From: Harmothoe impar
Lineage: Eukaryota; Annelida; Polychaeta; Phyllodocida; Polynoidae
Direction of reading: 5' to 3'
NCBI GenBank assembly: GCA_947462335.1
Contig: OX381714.1
Location: forward strand, 37,173,360-37,237,359
DNA: 64,000 bases
Below the pieces are notes generated by a model, which worked only from the letters and a program-made list of their open reading frames with translations, ran no database searches and was not told the origin of the DNA. Shown piece after piece: positions 10,891-23,929 of the stretch. The position numbers and the translations under genes were made by a program. Positions within the stretch are counted from its first letter, which is position 1. Each line of letters opens with the position of its first letter.

Positions 10891-13180
10891 TTAAAGCCCT
10901 CCTCCTGGAGACATTCCTGTGGGGCTCCTCCAGTGGACGGGCTGGAGGAGGGAGGTGGGACATTGGGAGCAGGAGAGCACGGTGGGGTGGCGGGGGGGGG
11001 GGGTAAGCTGCGTGCGGGAGGCGGATGATTTCTACTCGTAATGCGCCGGGGATTTATTGACAAAATGATCCTGCCCGGTCCTCAACAAATAGTGCTCAGT
11101 CATGTAAACGGCCCCCACCGGCCCAGAACCAACCCCTGGTGCCAAGGGTTTTAACGCGCCAACGGCTCGTCATAGCACAGCCTGCTTGCCTCCCGCGGCC
11201 AGATGCTCTCCTCGCCCAGCGTTTGCCTCCCACAGGCAGACACCTGTTGGCAAGGCTCGGTGCTACACTGGCTCCCTGTGCTTCCAGAGTCTGTGACAGG
11301 CCAAGGGAACCAGCAGAGGTGTTGGGATAGCCAACAAGATGAGAGATTGCTCTGGGGACTACTGATTTGCCAAAGGCAGGCATATAGCATACAGAGCTCT
11401 GTGAGTGTGTGTCCATGTGTGTTATGCCAGAGAGTACCTGCCAAGAAGGTATCTGCTCCAGGGAGCCAAGTGTCCTTCTAAGGAAGCCTTGCATAGCTGC
11501 TGTGCAGGGTTCTGGAGAACCCAGCCATGTGTTCTAGAACATACGAGCGGAGAGCTTACAATGAATTTAGCTTTAGATTTGGTTACCTGCTGGGGTTATT
11601 CCATCAACTAAACGAATTGCACACATGTGTTATTATACGTGTAGAATCAATATAATTTTGATTATTATAAAGGTTATTATCATGAGAATGCAATCTATGA
11701 ATTGACATTGCTATTAAGTGCATTCCTCAGGTAGGAGCAAGAAGGCCTTGAGTACTCACTTTAATCTAATACTTTGTGTTCTGACCACATAAAACCTTCT
11801 TTTAGCTTTAGTTCATATTTAGAAGAATCTAAAGCCCCTTAGATGATATAAATATCTGATAGTTGGCTTTTTGAAACCCATCATTATGTGACACAAGCTT
11901 AGAATTAATCTATTACCTTAGTTAAAGCATCTATTCTAAGCCAAATCACAGTACTACTCATCGAGATTGAGTATTGCCCTCGGAAAGAAATTAGACCGAA
12001 TTCGGTCGGAAAGCGTAGGACCCGTATTGACTCCCACCCTTTCTACTTGTTAGAATTTTGACGGAAAGCAGAAGGTATTGACCAGCCCCCACCCTCTCTA
12101 AGCATTAGGAAATAGCAAAGTCCGCTTTCCTGACTCTATCCATTATAGTCAAGGTGGGCGGCTGAAGGTCGCAGCTCTTCATAAAATGCCTAGTAACAAA
12201 TTGGCAGCGGAACCGGAAACAGCCCCAGGTGTGGCCTGCTGGGATGTGCTGAGACGCATCACTCTCGGGAGATCTCGTTGGAAACGTGATGAACCAGGAT
12301 TAGACGCTTAGCTATCTGGTTTCCTGCTTAATGCGTCCCTTTAGTTCACTGTCTGAGCCGAGTGGCTTATACCAGACGTATCTATTGTAGCACCTGCCTC
12401 TCCAGCACCCCTCCCCCCGCCCTCATCCTCATCCTCCCCCGCCTCTCCAGTACTGTATAGACAAGCTACATCCCCCTCTCTCACCAACCTACCAACAACA
12501 AGAGTTCCATCAACAAATAGCTCCTTCACTCTTGCACTAACCACTCATATACCCATACTCTCCATCGTGTTATTTGTATGTTTTTCAGCCCAACAGCCAT
12601 TAGTGGGTTCGCTTGGAGACCCTGCATGGTCAATAAACAGGTCTAGCCGTGTTCCAGGAGGGGAAAATAAACCCAGGCCCTACCAACAATCAGTTGTATA
12701 TAAAACTGTTATTCCGTTTCCTCATTAGACCAATTAGTAGGAACACCATAGCCCTGGGACCTAGTATACTCAAACCTTTACGAATGCAAAAAAAACAGCC
12801 TTTCAAACTCATGCATGGGAGCTGTAACATTCATTAAACTAGATACCATGTACTTCCCACAATAATAAGTCTACATAACACATAGTATCACGTTCCCAAG
12901 GAGTATGCTATTAGACATAATGCCGAGGTTCTGCTCCCGCCAGACGTATGGTTAATGCAGACATATCCAAACCACACTAGCATATCGCCATTTACTTCAA
13001 CCTCCTCAGCTAACGCTCTGTAGGCATATGGTTGATTTAGTAGGCAGACTTCTTTGATGTGACCTCTCATAACCTACATGTAAACATTGCCTTACTGCAC
13101 CAGATGATAATATGTAGCATCTACCCATTACCATATTAAGGGTCGCATCACGCCTATAAATTCGTATTTATATATGAATT
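10891..13180. other. Non-coding, partly G+C-rich
   Basis: A poly(G) run lies at 10992-11003 and a G+C-richer patch follows to about 11540. Reading frames on both strands overlap and show no domain. A twofold imperfect repeat containing CGGAAAGC and CCCACCCT lies at about 12005-12115. No gene recognised. Confidence 0.35.
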
Positions 13181-13267
13181 AAGCCTGGGGAGTCACCCAC
13201 CAGGGCTGCATTCATGCATAACATGGCAAAGGGTACATTGCAGCACTATGCTCCCCGTTAAGGGTTA
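13181..13267. mobile_element. TTAA MITE, 3'-half copy
   Basis: Contains the right arm of the family palindrome (CACCAGGGCTGCATTCATGC), then GCACTATG and a terminal CGTTAAGGGTTA-like end. The left half is missing or too diverged to see. Confidence 0.6.
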
Positions 13268-13872
13268 GGGAGCATAGAGGATGGTCGGTGGGGATATGGA
13301 CTTACTGCTAATACCATAACTATAACTGTTCAGGTTGATATGTCCTTAACTGATAGGAGGTTTAGCATTAATCCCTAACATGTAGGCTGATTATTGCATA
13401 CCACTTGAAACTATTTATTTAGGTGAGATATATTTTCTTGTACAAGGGTATTCCCAGTGACTCTCTGATCTGTATAGGCATTAATGCATTTATGCATTTG
13501 TATTCTGATCAATTTAGGTGTTTGTAGAAACAGTAATTTGAACCGAACTAAAAACACCCCCTTAATCCCTTAATGTCTCCAGCACTGCCCATTAACCACT
13601 TAATTACACAATTAGTTCATGTGTTATTATCTCCAAAATACAATATCCTTAATACATTATTTGGAAGACAAAGTCTTACCGATAAGGAAACCCTTGGAGC
13701 TGCCTCCAATATTAAACTTCACCTTGATGCAAAGGAGAGTCGTCCCCTCATGTCATCTTCATATTGACTGTCACTACCCAAGACAGCCCCTGTAAACACG
13801 CTGGTATTGCTCTGTCTTTATCCTGATGAATTGGCGATGCTTGAATGACATCTAGCCAATACAGTTCCCCAC

Positions 13873-13910
13873 ATGCTATCATATCTGTAAAGTAACAGAT
13901 GTGATAGCAT
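13873..13910. other. Short near-perfect hairpin
   Basis: Sixteen-base arms beginning ATGCTATCA and ending TGATAGCAT surround a 6-base loop, with one pair that is a G-U wobble in RNA. It may be a relic of a MITE. Nothing shows that it is transcribed. Confidence 0.5.
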
Positions 13911-14131
13911 AAAAAAGATGTTTGGCATCGATGAAATAAGGTAATAGAAATATTGCCTTACTTCTGAATTATAAAAAAAAGAAGGCAAAACCACCTTTAT
14001 TGACTCCCAAATGGGCTTTTATTGGGAGATTAGTAGAGAGTAAAATAGATGATGAATTGGCTTGAAGCTTCCCTATTGGTCTTCATGTGGTATAACCTAC
14101 TGGCCGTGTTGCTTCTGTAAGCTGGACTGTG

Positions 14132-14325
14132 ATTGGTTGTTTTGTGAAGCAATAGTGGCACAGTCCAGTTCGTGACTGCGATCAATATTTGGGATTCTCG
14201 CGAGATTCTCGGGAGGTTTCCCTGCCCCAATTGGGACTGATTTTTAGGGAAGCTGTCAGTGATCAAAGGTAGGAAGGTTGATCAATCACAGAAGCTCCAG
14301 TTATCCTCAAAAATGGCGGAGGGGT
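14132..14325 (+). promoter_or_regulatory. Candidate housekeeping-type promoter
   Basis: Inverted CCAAT boxes (ATTGG) lie at about 14075 and 14132, and CCAAT at 14227. The palindrome TCTCGCGAGA is exact at 14196-14205. A YY1-type site, AAAATGGCGGA, lies at 14310-14320. In known TATA-less animal promoters these motifs often occur together, and the YY1 site can overlap the start codon. Here ATG GCG GAG begins at 14313 and runs to a possible donor GG/GTAATT a few bases later, so a very short first coding exon is conceivable. No downstream exon was recognised. This is inference from motifs only. Confidence 0.4.
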
Positions 14326-16177
14326 AATTCAACAATTAAATGAGGCATATCCAAACGTTAATTCACTGTCCCTGTTGATGATTTTAAATGTAATTACTTT
14401 ATTCAACTGGTGGATCAGCTTTGGATGGATGAAACAATTCTTTAAATGTGGTACAATGGTGAGGTTAAATCTATTGCAAGGATAAACATATCATATTCAA
14501 TTTCAACATCAATATATAGTCACTCTTTCAAATACGTATAGACTAAAGAATAAGAATTTGTTTCAACTATCAAAGTGATGTCAAATTTTATCTGAACAAT
14601 AATATAGACATCCATGTTGACATTTCCGACGGAAGTGAACAAAACGACTCAAAAAGCACAGGGCATTCTGTGGTATCAAAGCCGTCGCCACATTTCAAGA
14701 AACATCTGAAAAGGTCGAGATCAAAAGTGAGCTTTGTGAGAAAAACTTAAAATATCCGTAGTCAAAGCACCAAATACCATCTTAATGAATGGATCAGTTC
14801 GGATCAGTTTAATATTCACGTTATTTTCTAGTCCAAACGGTGTTACACCTTGTACACAATATTACGGACGTTTACCAAATACTAGATTTCTTGATATCTT
14901 TACAAACAGTACATTTTAAACAAGAAATTGGGATCTGTCAATTCCATAAAATGGATGTAGCAAACTCCAGGTGTGCATAATTATAATATAGCTTGATGAT
15001 AGAATCTAGAATAACTGTAGTCGTCAACATTTTGTATGACCTCCTCATGGCATTTGTTTGCTTGGGGATAGTGGGTGGGTGTCTGGGGATTTGATGTGGG
15101 GCACGGGAGGAGTGGGAGGGGGGAGGGGGGGATCGGAGACAAACGGGGTTAATTGACATGAGGTATTAGGGCTTAAGCTTGCTGCCCAACACACCTGATG
15201 TTTTACAAATGGCCGCCAGGCTTGCCACATGCTCCGTTAATGATCCCAGGTCTGTGGTCGCAACATGAATGCCCCATTTTTTAAAGAGCTTTTATTTAAT
15301 GTTCTTTCATCAATAAAGGCCGACGCGCCTCTGCTTGATTCATTTCACCATCATATTAATCACAATGCCCTGCTTGTGAATACCTCTCATTTACACTTCC
15401 ATTGAGACTGTACTCCAGACAGTATTCTACTAGAAGCAATATTTTACTAAAAACAATATTCTAGTAGAACCCCATTTGTCGGGGCATTATGGTTGCGATA
15501 ACCTTGGGATGGTATCACAGTGCACTTTAATAGCGAGTCCATTGAAAATGAATTGGACATTCAAATGGCGATGGGTTTTGTTCCACCAGTAAATCTACAC
15601 CAGTGATTGGTAGGGATTTTAAAAGAAAAAATAGCATAGCGTAATCAGTAATGTGGAACTGCATACTTCCATCTATCTTCTAATGGTCTTGAATCAAATA
15701 CTTTTCTTTCCATGTCTCAATTTTCTGTCTGGTTTTCCCACTGTCATCTGTCATGCACCTATAACCCCATATTATTCTGTTCTTTCATTGCTCCCAATTA
15801 ATACACAGGTTTTAATCTGACTAACATGGTCATTATTTTGACAAAGACATTGTCCTAGTCCGACTATTGGACACGTATTTTACATATTATAGCTACTTTT
15901 GAGTCACCCAATTGAAATTTACCCTCTCTATACTCATCTTTCAGACCAATACCTATTTAGGTGAGTCGTTCTTGACTCCCTCATCCCTATTCTTCTAATC
16001 ATAAATCCGTTTGTGAGCCATTTCTCCTGAATCATGAATGGAATCTAGCATCATTAAAGCGCGAGAATTGAAAACTAAAAATCCGTTCATATTGAATGTA
16101 TTATCAGACTCTCATGTGATGAATCCGTCATAGGGCTATTGTATACCCTTCCTGTTACTGGTATGCCCTATACTGCT
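14326..16177. other. Non-coding, no gene seen
   Basis: A+T-rich DNA. An isolated YY1-like AAATGGCCGCC occurs at about 15207-15217. No recognisable exon. Confidence 0.35.
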
Positions 16178-16180
16178 TTA

Positions 16181-16326
16181 TACCACGGTTATCCACTTTA
16201 GGCACTCAAAACAGTGCTTTAAGTGGACAACGACCTTGCATTAGCAATGGATAACCGCACTGCTATGACTTCACATGAAGGGTTTTCATGATAAACACGA
16301 GTCTAGGTTAAAATAAGATCAGATTG
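16181..16326 (+). repeat. Left inverted arm of the 1.3 kb element
   Basis: Runs from TACCACGGTTATCC to AAGATCAGATTG. Within the arm, TATCCACTTTA and TTAAGTGGACAA form a smaller internal inverted pair. Confidence 0.85.
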
Positions 16327-16569
16327 TTAGAACTGTGGTATAAACGGAATAATACATGGATAAGCCAGCACTCAGGCTGGTTATACAATTATTATTCCAT
16401 TAATAATGGTGACACTGAATATGTACTTTTCATGTCATGTCCGGAAATAAGCAGTAATATACACCGTAGACAATCATGGTACATGAAATTCATCCTAAAG
16501 TAAACACACACACACTGACTGTGAAATGACTAACTTTATCATCAGGACTGCTTCCATGGATCAGAATAG

Positions 16570-16632
16570 CGCATGATACACCAATGCAGTACCGGCGAGT
16601 TACTCGCCACACCTGCGTTTGTGCATCATGAT
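16570..16632. mobile_element. TTAA MITE, core-only copy
   Basis: Contains GCATGATACACCAATGCAG, the central palindrome GGCGAGTTACTCGCC and TGTGCATCATG. The outer CCCTTTAA ends are not visible. It sits inside the 1.3 kb inverted-arm element. Confidence 0.6.
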
Positions 16633-17348
16633 GAAAAATGTCATATGTTTTGCGACATGTCGTTCTGCAGTTAAATTACTGCAATTACTGCAAGTGCCTA
16701 TGGTTATATGACATCCATTCTAATGAGGTATCTATTCTTTTGTCTTTCAGGTAGGTGTGTCAACCATAGGGAGTAACAACATCAATTCACACACAGGTAA
16801 AATAAGCAAGCAGTTTCACCTTGTGTATGAATAAATAAATAAATGGGTGCGTCAGAGTTGATTTGTCTACAGGTGTAAGACCCCATATACTGAGCTCTGT
16901 GGGAGTGTGATGATGAAGGCAAAATTGATGACGAAGAGTATTCTAGCAACGTACACATTTCCAGGTGGTATTTATATTTGATTGACTGGTGTTGAGATAT
17001 TCCAAACACATCCGCATGCACATTATCCACTGTGACTGCTGTGATTCCAACTATGTAATATGTATTATGGTGTGGCCTCTCGTTCATATAGAAGAGCTTG
17101 GCATGAAGGTGGTAAACACATTCATATACTATGTGTCTTAATGAATCAACTTGGTTGAAGTGCCGAGTATACCCGCTATATTAGATCAGCAGTTCCCATT
17201 CTTCACTGACATGGAGAAATACGCGTTACAGAAATAAGCCTTTCAACCTAGGGAGACCTATACTGCAATATGTGATGGAATTACATGCTTACTACACCTA
17301 CTCACCCTATATACATATATACAAAACGCTTATTTTGACATCTGACAC

Positions 17349-17494
17349 CAATCTGATCTTATTTTAACCTAGACTCGTGCTTATCATGAAAACCCTTCAT
17401 GTGACGTCATAGCAGTGCGGTTATCCATTGCTAATGCAAGGTCGTTGTCCACTTTAAGCACTGTTTTGAGTGCGTAAAGTGAATAACCGTGGTA
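17349..17494 (-). repeat. Right inverted arm of the 1.3 kb element
   Basis: Inverted copy of 16181-16326, ending AACCGTGGTA and followed by TTA. Confidence 0.85.
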
Positions 17495-17497
17495 TTA

Positions 17498-20400
17498 ATA
17501 GCTTCATGTTACTTGGGGTGAGAATGTGTCCAACAAAGTAGGATCAGATGATACACTGACATGTGACAAATGAATGCCTAGGTAATATTAGATCGCACCG
17601 CCTAAGGCATTGCTGGGATAATAGAAGGATGGGTCATTGGGTGTATAGATTCACTCTGGAGGAGAGACGTCTATGCCAGGTGTGGGCTAAACATGACAGG
17701 GGAACTATAGGCTACCTGTAAGGGAACTGTCTGAATGGGAGAATAAAGCCTTTCAGTCTTCAATCTATACTGCTCAGAGGTGTAGGAAGCAAATCTATAC
17801 TGGATGGGGAAGGGCGCCCCAACCAGCCTGTGCCCCCACAGTTCTAATGGGGTGGGGGTACACTGTAAAAAGTTGTTGTTGGTGAACAGCAAAATTGCAG
17901 AAGAGTTGTGACTGAATATGTTTACCGTCCCCATTTCTTTACGCCACTGCCTGCCTCTATGTATTTGTAATGGAGGAAAATCGTACGGCAGGTGCAGCCA
18001 TATATCCCATCCTAACCATTGAGTTATGCTTATTCAGATACGAGAAATCATGTTGTTTAAGGTTGGAATTTGTACAATTGCTGAGCAGTAAAGCACCTCA
18101 GTGACATGTAACGAATGTATGTGCAGATACAGACCCCACCACCAGTGGTACTGCAGAGATAGGAAGATGGAAGCATAGAAGCAATCTGTGTGTCGACATA
18201 GTACATGTGTGTTGGATAAAAGGAATTTAGGGAACGGTCACTTTATAACAAAGTTGGTGGGTTTTAGGGGGTGGGTACAAAATAGATTCCACCACTTTTT
18301 AGTGAAAAAGCCCATTACTACGGCTTAAAGGGATCGGCTGTGCTGAATTTCAACCTACAGGGGGACCAAAAAGTTGTTGACCCTTCTCGTGGAGGGTACC
18401 AAATTGTTTTTGACCAACTCGCGCGAAAATCCACCGACACCCATCCCCCTCCGGTTGTTAGAAAATGGCCGCTCCCTTGGTAGCATAGCAGTGATGTGTA
18501 AATCACTGCTTAGCATAGACATAAAAAGCAGGGAGGACCCATGGAGGAAATTGGAATGTTTCGAGTGTCTGAGGAGGAATAATTGCCCAGCCACACCTAA
18601 TCCATGTATCATGTAACATGGCGTCGAAAGCCCATTAATTTGCTAGAAACTGAGTCTACGTGATATGGGTCTTGTAGTACGAGTGAGTGAGTGTTTCATG
18701 GAATGTCTGTGCCTTATAATACATACTTCTCCTGCCTCTTCGACAAGTCCCACACCCCCTTCCCTATAGATCCCCACACCCGCCTCCCTTTGACTCTGCC
18801 GCCCCTGCCTCCTACAACCCCCTACATCTGACCCATGTCTATCCTCGCCATGGTTCGCCTGCAATTCCAACAGCATTCCTGGAGGTTCCGGGAAATCGTC
18901 GCAGATAAGTGGGAATCTGCCCTACAGTTAACTCTTCAATTCCCACGACCTGTCAGTCTAGAACTCGGCCACGGCTTAACCCCAGCTTGCCCTGCCTTGC
19001 CACATGGCTCCTGTGTCTGTGGGTTTACCTACTTTACGTGTAGTTTGATCATCACTTTACAGGATAGTGTAGCAGATCTATACAAATACAAGGCATGTGG
19101 CAGATATAAAGATATCCAAATTTATTTTAATATAAGACATGTGGAGGTAGTAAAATGTAGTATAGATGGACGATGCTCTACAATATTTCACACTGTAGTA
19201 GAACTATGATGGGTCTCCTGTGAATTCTTACCTACTACATACACATCGTTTACACATCATCATCCTATTGAGAAATATATAGCTTTTGTTTATAACTATA
19301 TAAGCAGCATTCATGAATAAACCTTTGAAATATTGACTGAACCAGAGCGCACCCTATATCTTCTTGAAAACGTCTAGAGGTTTAATGAAAAGTGATCCAG
19401 GCAACACATATGTATAGGACAATGTGCCGAAGATTGTGTCAGTGGTGTGGGGGCCTTAGGAAAAGGTCCCGAAATAGGTGACGTCATTTGTGAATGTTCC
19501 CCTAAATGTGTGTCAGAACGGCAGGTACTCCATCTGTGTCCATAATACATGTCAGTAATGGACTCTTATCTTAATCCATAATAGTATAGTCTTATCAATA
19601 GCGTATGCTGCTAGAATATCCCACTGACTTCACCAAAGTGAGTAGCTGTACATAGTAATTGTACGTGACTCTCTGCAGCCTTCCAGTCCTGCCCTGCTGG
19701 AGAGTCACTCGCTCACTGAGTGAGTCACTGTTTACCAGCACTCAAGAAGATGGGGCTGCAAAAGAAGCCAAAAGAATATCAGCCTGTCTCTTTTTGGCGC
19801 TACTTCTACACTCAGACTGCTCTGGCCGAAACAATTAAAGCAACTAATTTAATAAATACCTTACACTCTCATCTATATTTCTGTTATTCTGGGTGTTGGT
19901 AATCGATAATAGACGTTAGAAAAGGCAATCTTGTAATGTACCGCCGACATTATCATTTATCTGACAGCAGCGGCAGCATTGGTACATGGCCAAATTGGCA
20001 CGCCTATCGATAGGTATGACCAGCCATACTGATAGTATGACAGTCGATCGCCAACTGGAGGTGCAGAGGGGTCCCCCCACCTTTCCTTCAGGTCGGAAGG
20101 TTGTTGAGATTATCGACCAAGGCATTTTTTAAAGCAATTTATCCTACAGCCAAAGTTGTCAAAATGTAGCCAAGTCGCTTATATCGAACGTCTCGTGGAA
20201 AACGGCTCAGGTTACCAGGTGGGGACAACCACAACTGAGTGCATGTCACCAATAGTCTTAATATGCCGTATCCCTGGACTCCATCTCTTTTGTATTTTGA
20301 AGGCTGTCTATATATCCGTCCATATACATATACATCTGTCCATGACCGAAGGCTCTCGTTAGCAAATCGAGCGCAAATGCTCAGCAATTGGAAACCGTCT

Positions 20401-20600
20401 CGAGCAGCTCTGAGCAGCTCTAAGTAGGCCCGTGCAGCTCTATACTCTTGCCGGGGCTAGTGCTTCCTATGTCTGTGCTCGAGAGTGGAGCACAGCAGAG
20501 CCTGTTTGCTAATTAATTATTCATCTCTAATCAATGACAGGCCACGTAACGGCCAATTTGTGACGTCTGATTGTCCACGCTGATAAGTGTCTATCTCCAC
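17498..20600. other. Non-coding with a TA-element end fragment
   Basis: At 17859-17910 the sequence TACACTGTAAAAAGTTG then TTGTTGGTGAACAGC matches the right terminus of the 1661-2531 element, inverted, as a solo fragment. TGACGTCATTTGTGAATG lies at 19479-19496. A YY1-like AAAATGGCCGC occurs at about 18463. No gene recognised. Confidence 0.4.
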
Positions 20601-20822
20601 TCTAACCCTTTCTAGTGTTATATACCGCTTTGTTGCACAATGCATCATGCTTGAATGCAGCCCCAGTGAGTAACTCGCATGCAGGGCTACATTCAAGCAT
20701 GATGTTGAGACCTTCCCGATTATGCATGAATACAGCCCTGGTGGGTATCCTTGCTAAGACTGCGTGCATGCATCGTGGAAACTAACGATTTAATAGCCTA
20801 AATAGGCGGCCCTTAAAGGGCT
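20601..20822. mobile_element. TTAA MITE, nearly complete copy
   Basis: Begins CTAACCCTTTCTAG and ends GGCCCTTAAAGGGCT. It carries two palindrome blocks, one with GAATGCAGCCCC and CAGGGCTACATTC and another beginning TATGCATGAATACAG. The flanking TTAA is mutated at both ends. Confidence 0.75.
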
Positions 20823-21849
20823 GATGGGAATTACTTATTGAGTGTTTCGCCAACGGCCATTTATACACATAAATCGAATAGGAAGGTGGTATCCGCATCG
20901 TATTTATTCATACAACCTCACCTCTATTGGGGATCTCCTTATGGTCTTGTACTTAAGCATCATAATTTGTGTTTTATATAGATCTACGTATCTAAATACC
21001 CTAGGCCCCTATTTGTAAAATGAGGTCTAGTGCCCCTCAAAATATACGGCGGAAAAACGGAGGAGAAGCATTGGCTACATAGCTATGCATGTAGCAGACA
21101 TTCCATGTTGAGCATTACATTAATTCAACCAACTGGTGTGCTAGCCCGGCGTGCTACCTAAAGGGAGGGACCCGTCTGCCTCTGTATAACCTTGGTTACA
21201 TCAGGTCACGGCTAAGTCACGTGATCAGGGAAGCCTCCGAGAACTGCTCTCGTGAGAGCGAGAAGCTGTATATTTCTATAGGCGTCTTGAAGATGGGGAG
21301 GGGGGGGGGGCATTTGGAGAGCTTTATAGGAGTAGGGACGCTATATGATGAGGAAGGCCCCCCCTCATGTGTCTCAGCCTCATGTGTCTTACTCATGTTA
21401 CTTGGCCAAACAGACGTTATCTAAGAGGAAACTCACAGTGGAATTTCAGAAGGGTAGCATTAAAATGCTTGCTCTTGACTAGGGCACACCATATGTAGTC
21501 TCGCTGTAACTAGCATGTATTCTGTCGTACCTCCAGGTCAAAAGGGCTGTAAATGTATTGGAGACCAAAAATGATAATAAAAGAGTGTGTTTTAGGCAAG
21601 CCAATCCTAGCTTTAAGCAGGCCCAACCCCACCATTTTATTTTCCTTTTTTTGCATTTCAATTTTGGCATCCTCATGCTTGGTACAAGTTGTTCCCAGAA
21701 ATACACCTTTCCCTTCCTGGCCATTTGTAACCCTTTGCACTAAGGGGGCGATTGGATCTGGTATGTGACAGCTCCAATTGTGCTATCTGCCGTAGAACAA
21801 CTCTAATTACAAAGGCAGTGTCTGTGGTACTGAACAAATAAAGATAAAG
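20823..21849. other. Non-coding, no gene seen
   Basis: A poly(G) run of about 12 lies at 21299-21310. The remainder is unremarkable, with overlapping short frames on both strands. Confidence 0.35.
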
Positions 21850-21880
21850 ACACATAGAGATATATTATGATACACATACC

Positions 21881-22016
21881 TAGACACACAGATCTATTTA
21901 CATGTGTAAAAGACAGGCATAGACACACGGAGACATGCGTGATACACACAGTTAGACACGCAGAGACATGTGTAATACACACAGCTAGGCACACGCAGAC
22001 ATGTGTGATATATAGA
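21881..22016. repeat. 33-bp tandem repeat
   Basis: About four copies of a unit containing TAGACACACGGAGACATG then TGATACACACAG. The two central copies (21920-21985) are the clearest. Confidence 0.7.
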
Positions 22017-22508
22017 ATACTATGATCAATACAAAAGGGCATAGCATGTTGCAACACTCGTACAACAGTGCTTGCAGAGAGATCTATGAGGGCGACCGTG
22101 ATTTGATTGTCGACTTTTCCTTTCATTCATATTACGTACCATGGATGAAGACTGATTCTACCAGACAGTGATTGCATTACATCCTTTGAAGACTAGGTAC
22201 TTAATTAATATTCAGCCCTAAAGTAGATTACAGTGCCTGAAACCAGCGAGGTAAGCTCCGTCCCCTACTTTCCCTTTCCTCCCTGTCCTATCCACTCACC
22301 TACCTCTCTAGAGGGAATCCGCTTTGGTGTTAGGGCTTGTTCCAAGGTAGTAGGTTGTACACTGCAACCCATGGTTTAGTATGTGCCGTAGGCTGCACTG
22401 TCTGTCTGATCTTCTGATGCTGAATAGTATTGAGAGCCTTGGTTGGAATTAAATCTATTATAGTGAGCATGGTTAATAACACAAAGAGAGGATCCATTCC
22501 ACACAGAT

Positions 22509-22788
<280 letters not shown>

Positions 22789-23179
22789 GTGTGCTTTTGA
22801 TTTGATTTCATGCCAATATGACAATAGTAAAGTATAGGCAATCCTATATTTCACAATCCCTGTGCCGATTTTGCACATCAATTAAGTGGCATTTTATTAA
22901 CCAAATATTGTTACAGCCCCCTTGATCCGCCAATGGACTCCTGCAGTGATTGCCAGTGACATTAATGGTGGTATTGTACCTTGCCGGAGAACACCATCCA
23001 TGTACTCATATAGCAGTATAGCTATGGCTGAGGATTATTTAAAACCCTCTCAACCTGACCGATATATCCCCTTGCGCCCATTTGCATGTATCTCAGGGGG
23101 AGGGATTAGTGGATCGTCAGATTAGATCCTGCAGACTAGTCTAGTTTGAACTAGAATTACCGCCCAGCTGCTTTATTGC
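22789..23179. other. Non-coding, no gene seen
   Basis: Between the ATT microsatellite and a TTAA MITE. No recognisable coding region. Confidence 0.35.
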
Positions 23180-23378
23180 TTAACCCTCTAAGGACAGCAT
23201 GTTGCTCTAAAGCAACAGTTGCCATCCTGGTCCACCAACACAGTTGAGGCGAGTTACTCGCCACCACTACGTTGCTGCTGAAATGAAGCATTGGCGAGTT
23301 ACTCACCAGGGCTGCATGCATGCTTCATGTCACAAAGTGCATAGCACAAGAAAAGACCATGCTATCCTCAAAGGGTTA
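23180..23378. mobile_element. TTAA MITE, complete-looking copy
   Basis: Begins TTAACCCTCTAAGGACAG and ends CCTCAAAGGGTTA. The core contains GGCGAGTTACTCGCC and then a second block with CACCAGGGCTGCATGCATGC. Confidence 0.85.
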
Positions 23379-23702
23379 CAAGTAGAATCATTCGGCAGCC
23401 ATTTCCTGGATTAAAACCAAGTATCAACACTTTCCATTAATAACATAATAACACTTATTGATAAACAATAGGATCCCCAAATCACACCTACCATAGACAT
23501 GGAACTTTAGTGTTACATTGCCCATCATGACTGTTTTTGCTGACGAGATAAATTCCCTTCGTTACTCGCCCACCCATATTTACATTGCCTTATACATTGT
23601 GTAGAATAAATCTATATTTAGGAGTCTTTAATTTTGGTGCAATAGATTCAACCGGATATTGCAGACGAGGTCACAGCATAGGGTCAGCACTCTCTATCCG
23701 CC

Positions 23703-23929
23703 TAACCCTTTAATGGCCACATAGTGCTTTAATGTGCTTGGTCATTTAATGTCAGTGGTGGTCATGCATGCTTTAATGCTGCTCTGGCGAGTCTACTCGT
23801 CAGGACTGTATTATTGTGCAACTTGCGAACCCTTCAGAGTGTGTCGGCATGATGGCCAATTTGCATTCATGCATCATGACAATGACGGGAAGGATACATT
23901 AAAGCACTATGCAGCCCTCCAAGGGTTAA
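23703..23929. mobile_element. TTAA MITE, complete-looking copy
   Basis: Begins TAACCCTTTAATGG and ends CCCTCCAAGGGTTAA. It contains GGCGAGTCTACTCG and ATTCATGCATCATGAC, followed by the conserved AAAGCACTATGC near the right end. Confidence 0.85.

Larger units (their letters stand above)
16181..17494. mobile_element. 1.3 kb element with 146-bp inverted arms
   Basis: The arms at 16181-16326 and 17349-17494 are inverted copies of equal length. I count five mismatches, about 97% identity, and no gaps. The outermost bases are TACCACGGTTAT. TTA lies directly outside both ends (16178-16180 and 17495-17497), consistent with a 3-bp duplication. The 1.0 kb interior has no transposase-like reading frame and carries a degraded TTAA-family core at about 16570-16632. 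Long arms and a non-coding middle fit a non-autonomous or foldback-type DNA transposon. Confidence 0.75.

Noticed and set aside
18420..18500. Shared repeat with 42700-42790
   Set aside because: Only short stretches (AAAATCCACYGAC, CCRCTCC) agree. Too weak to define an element by eye.
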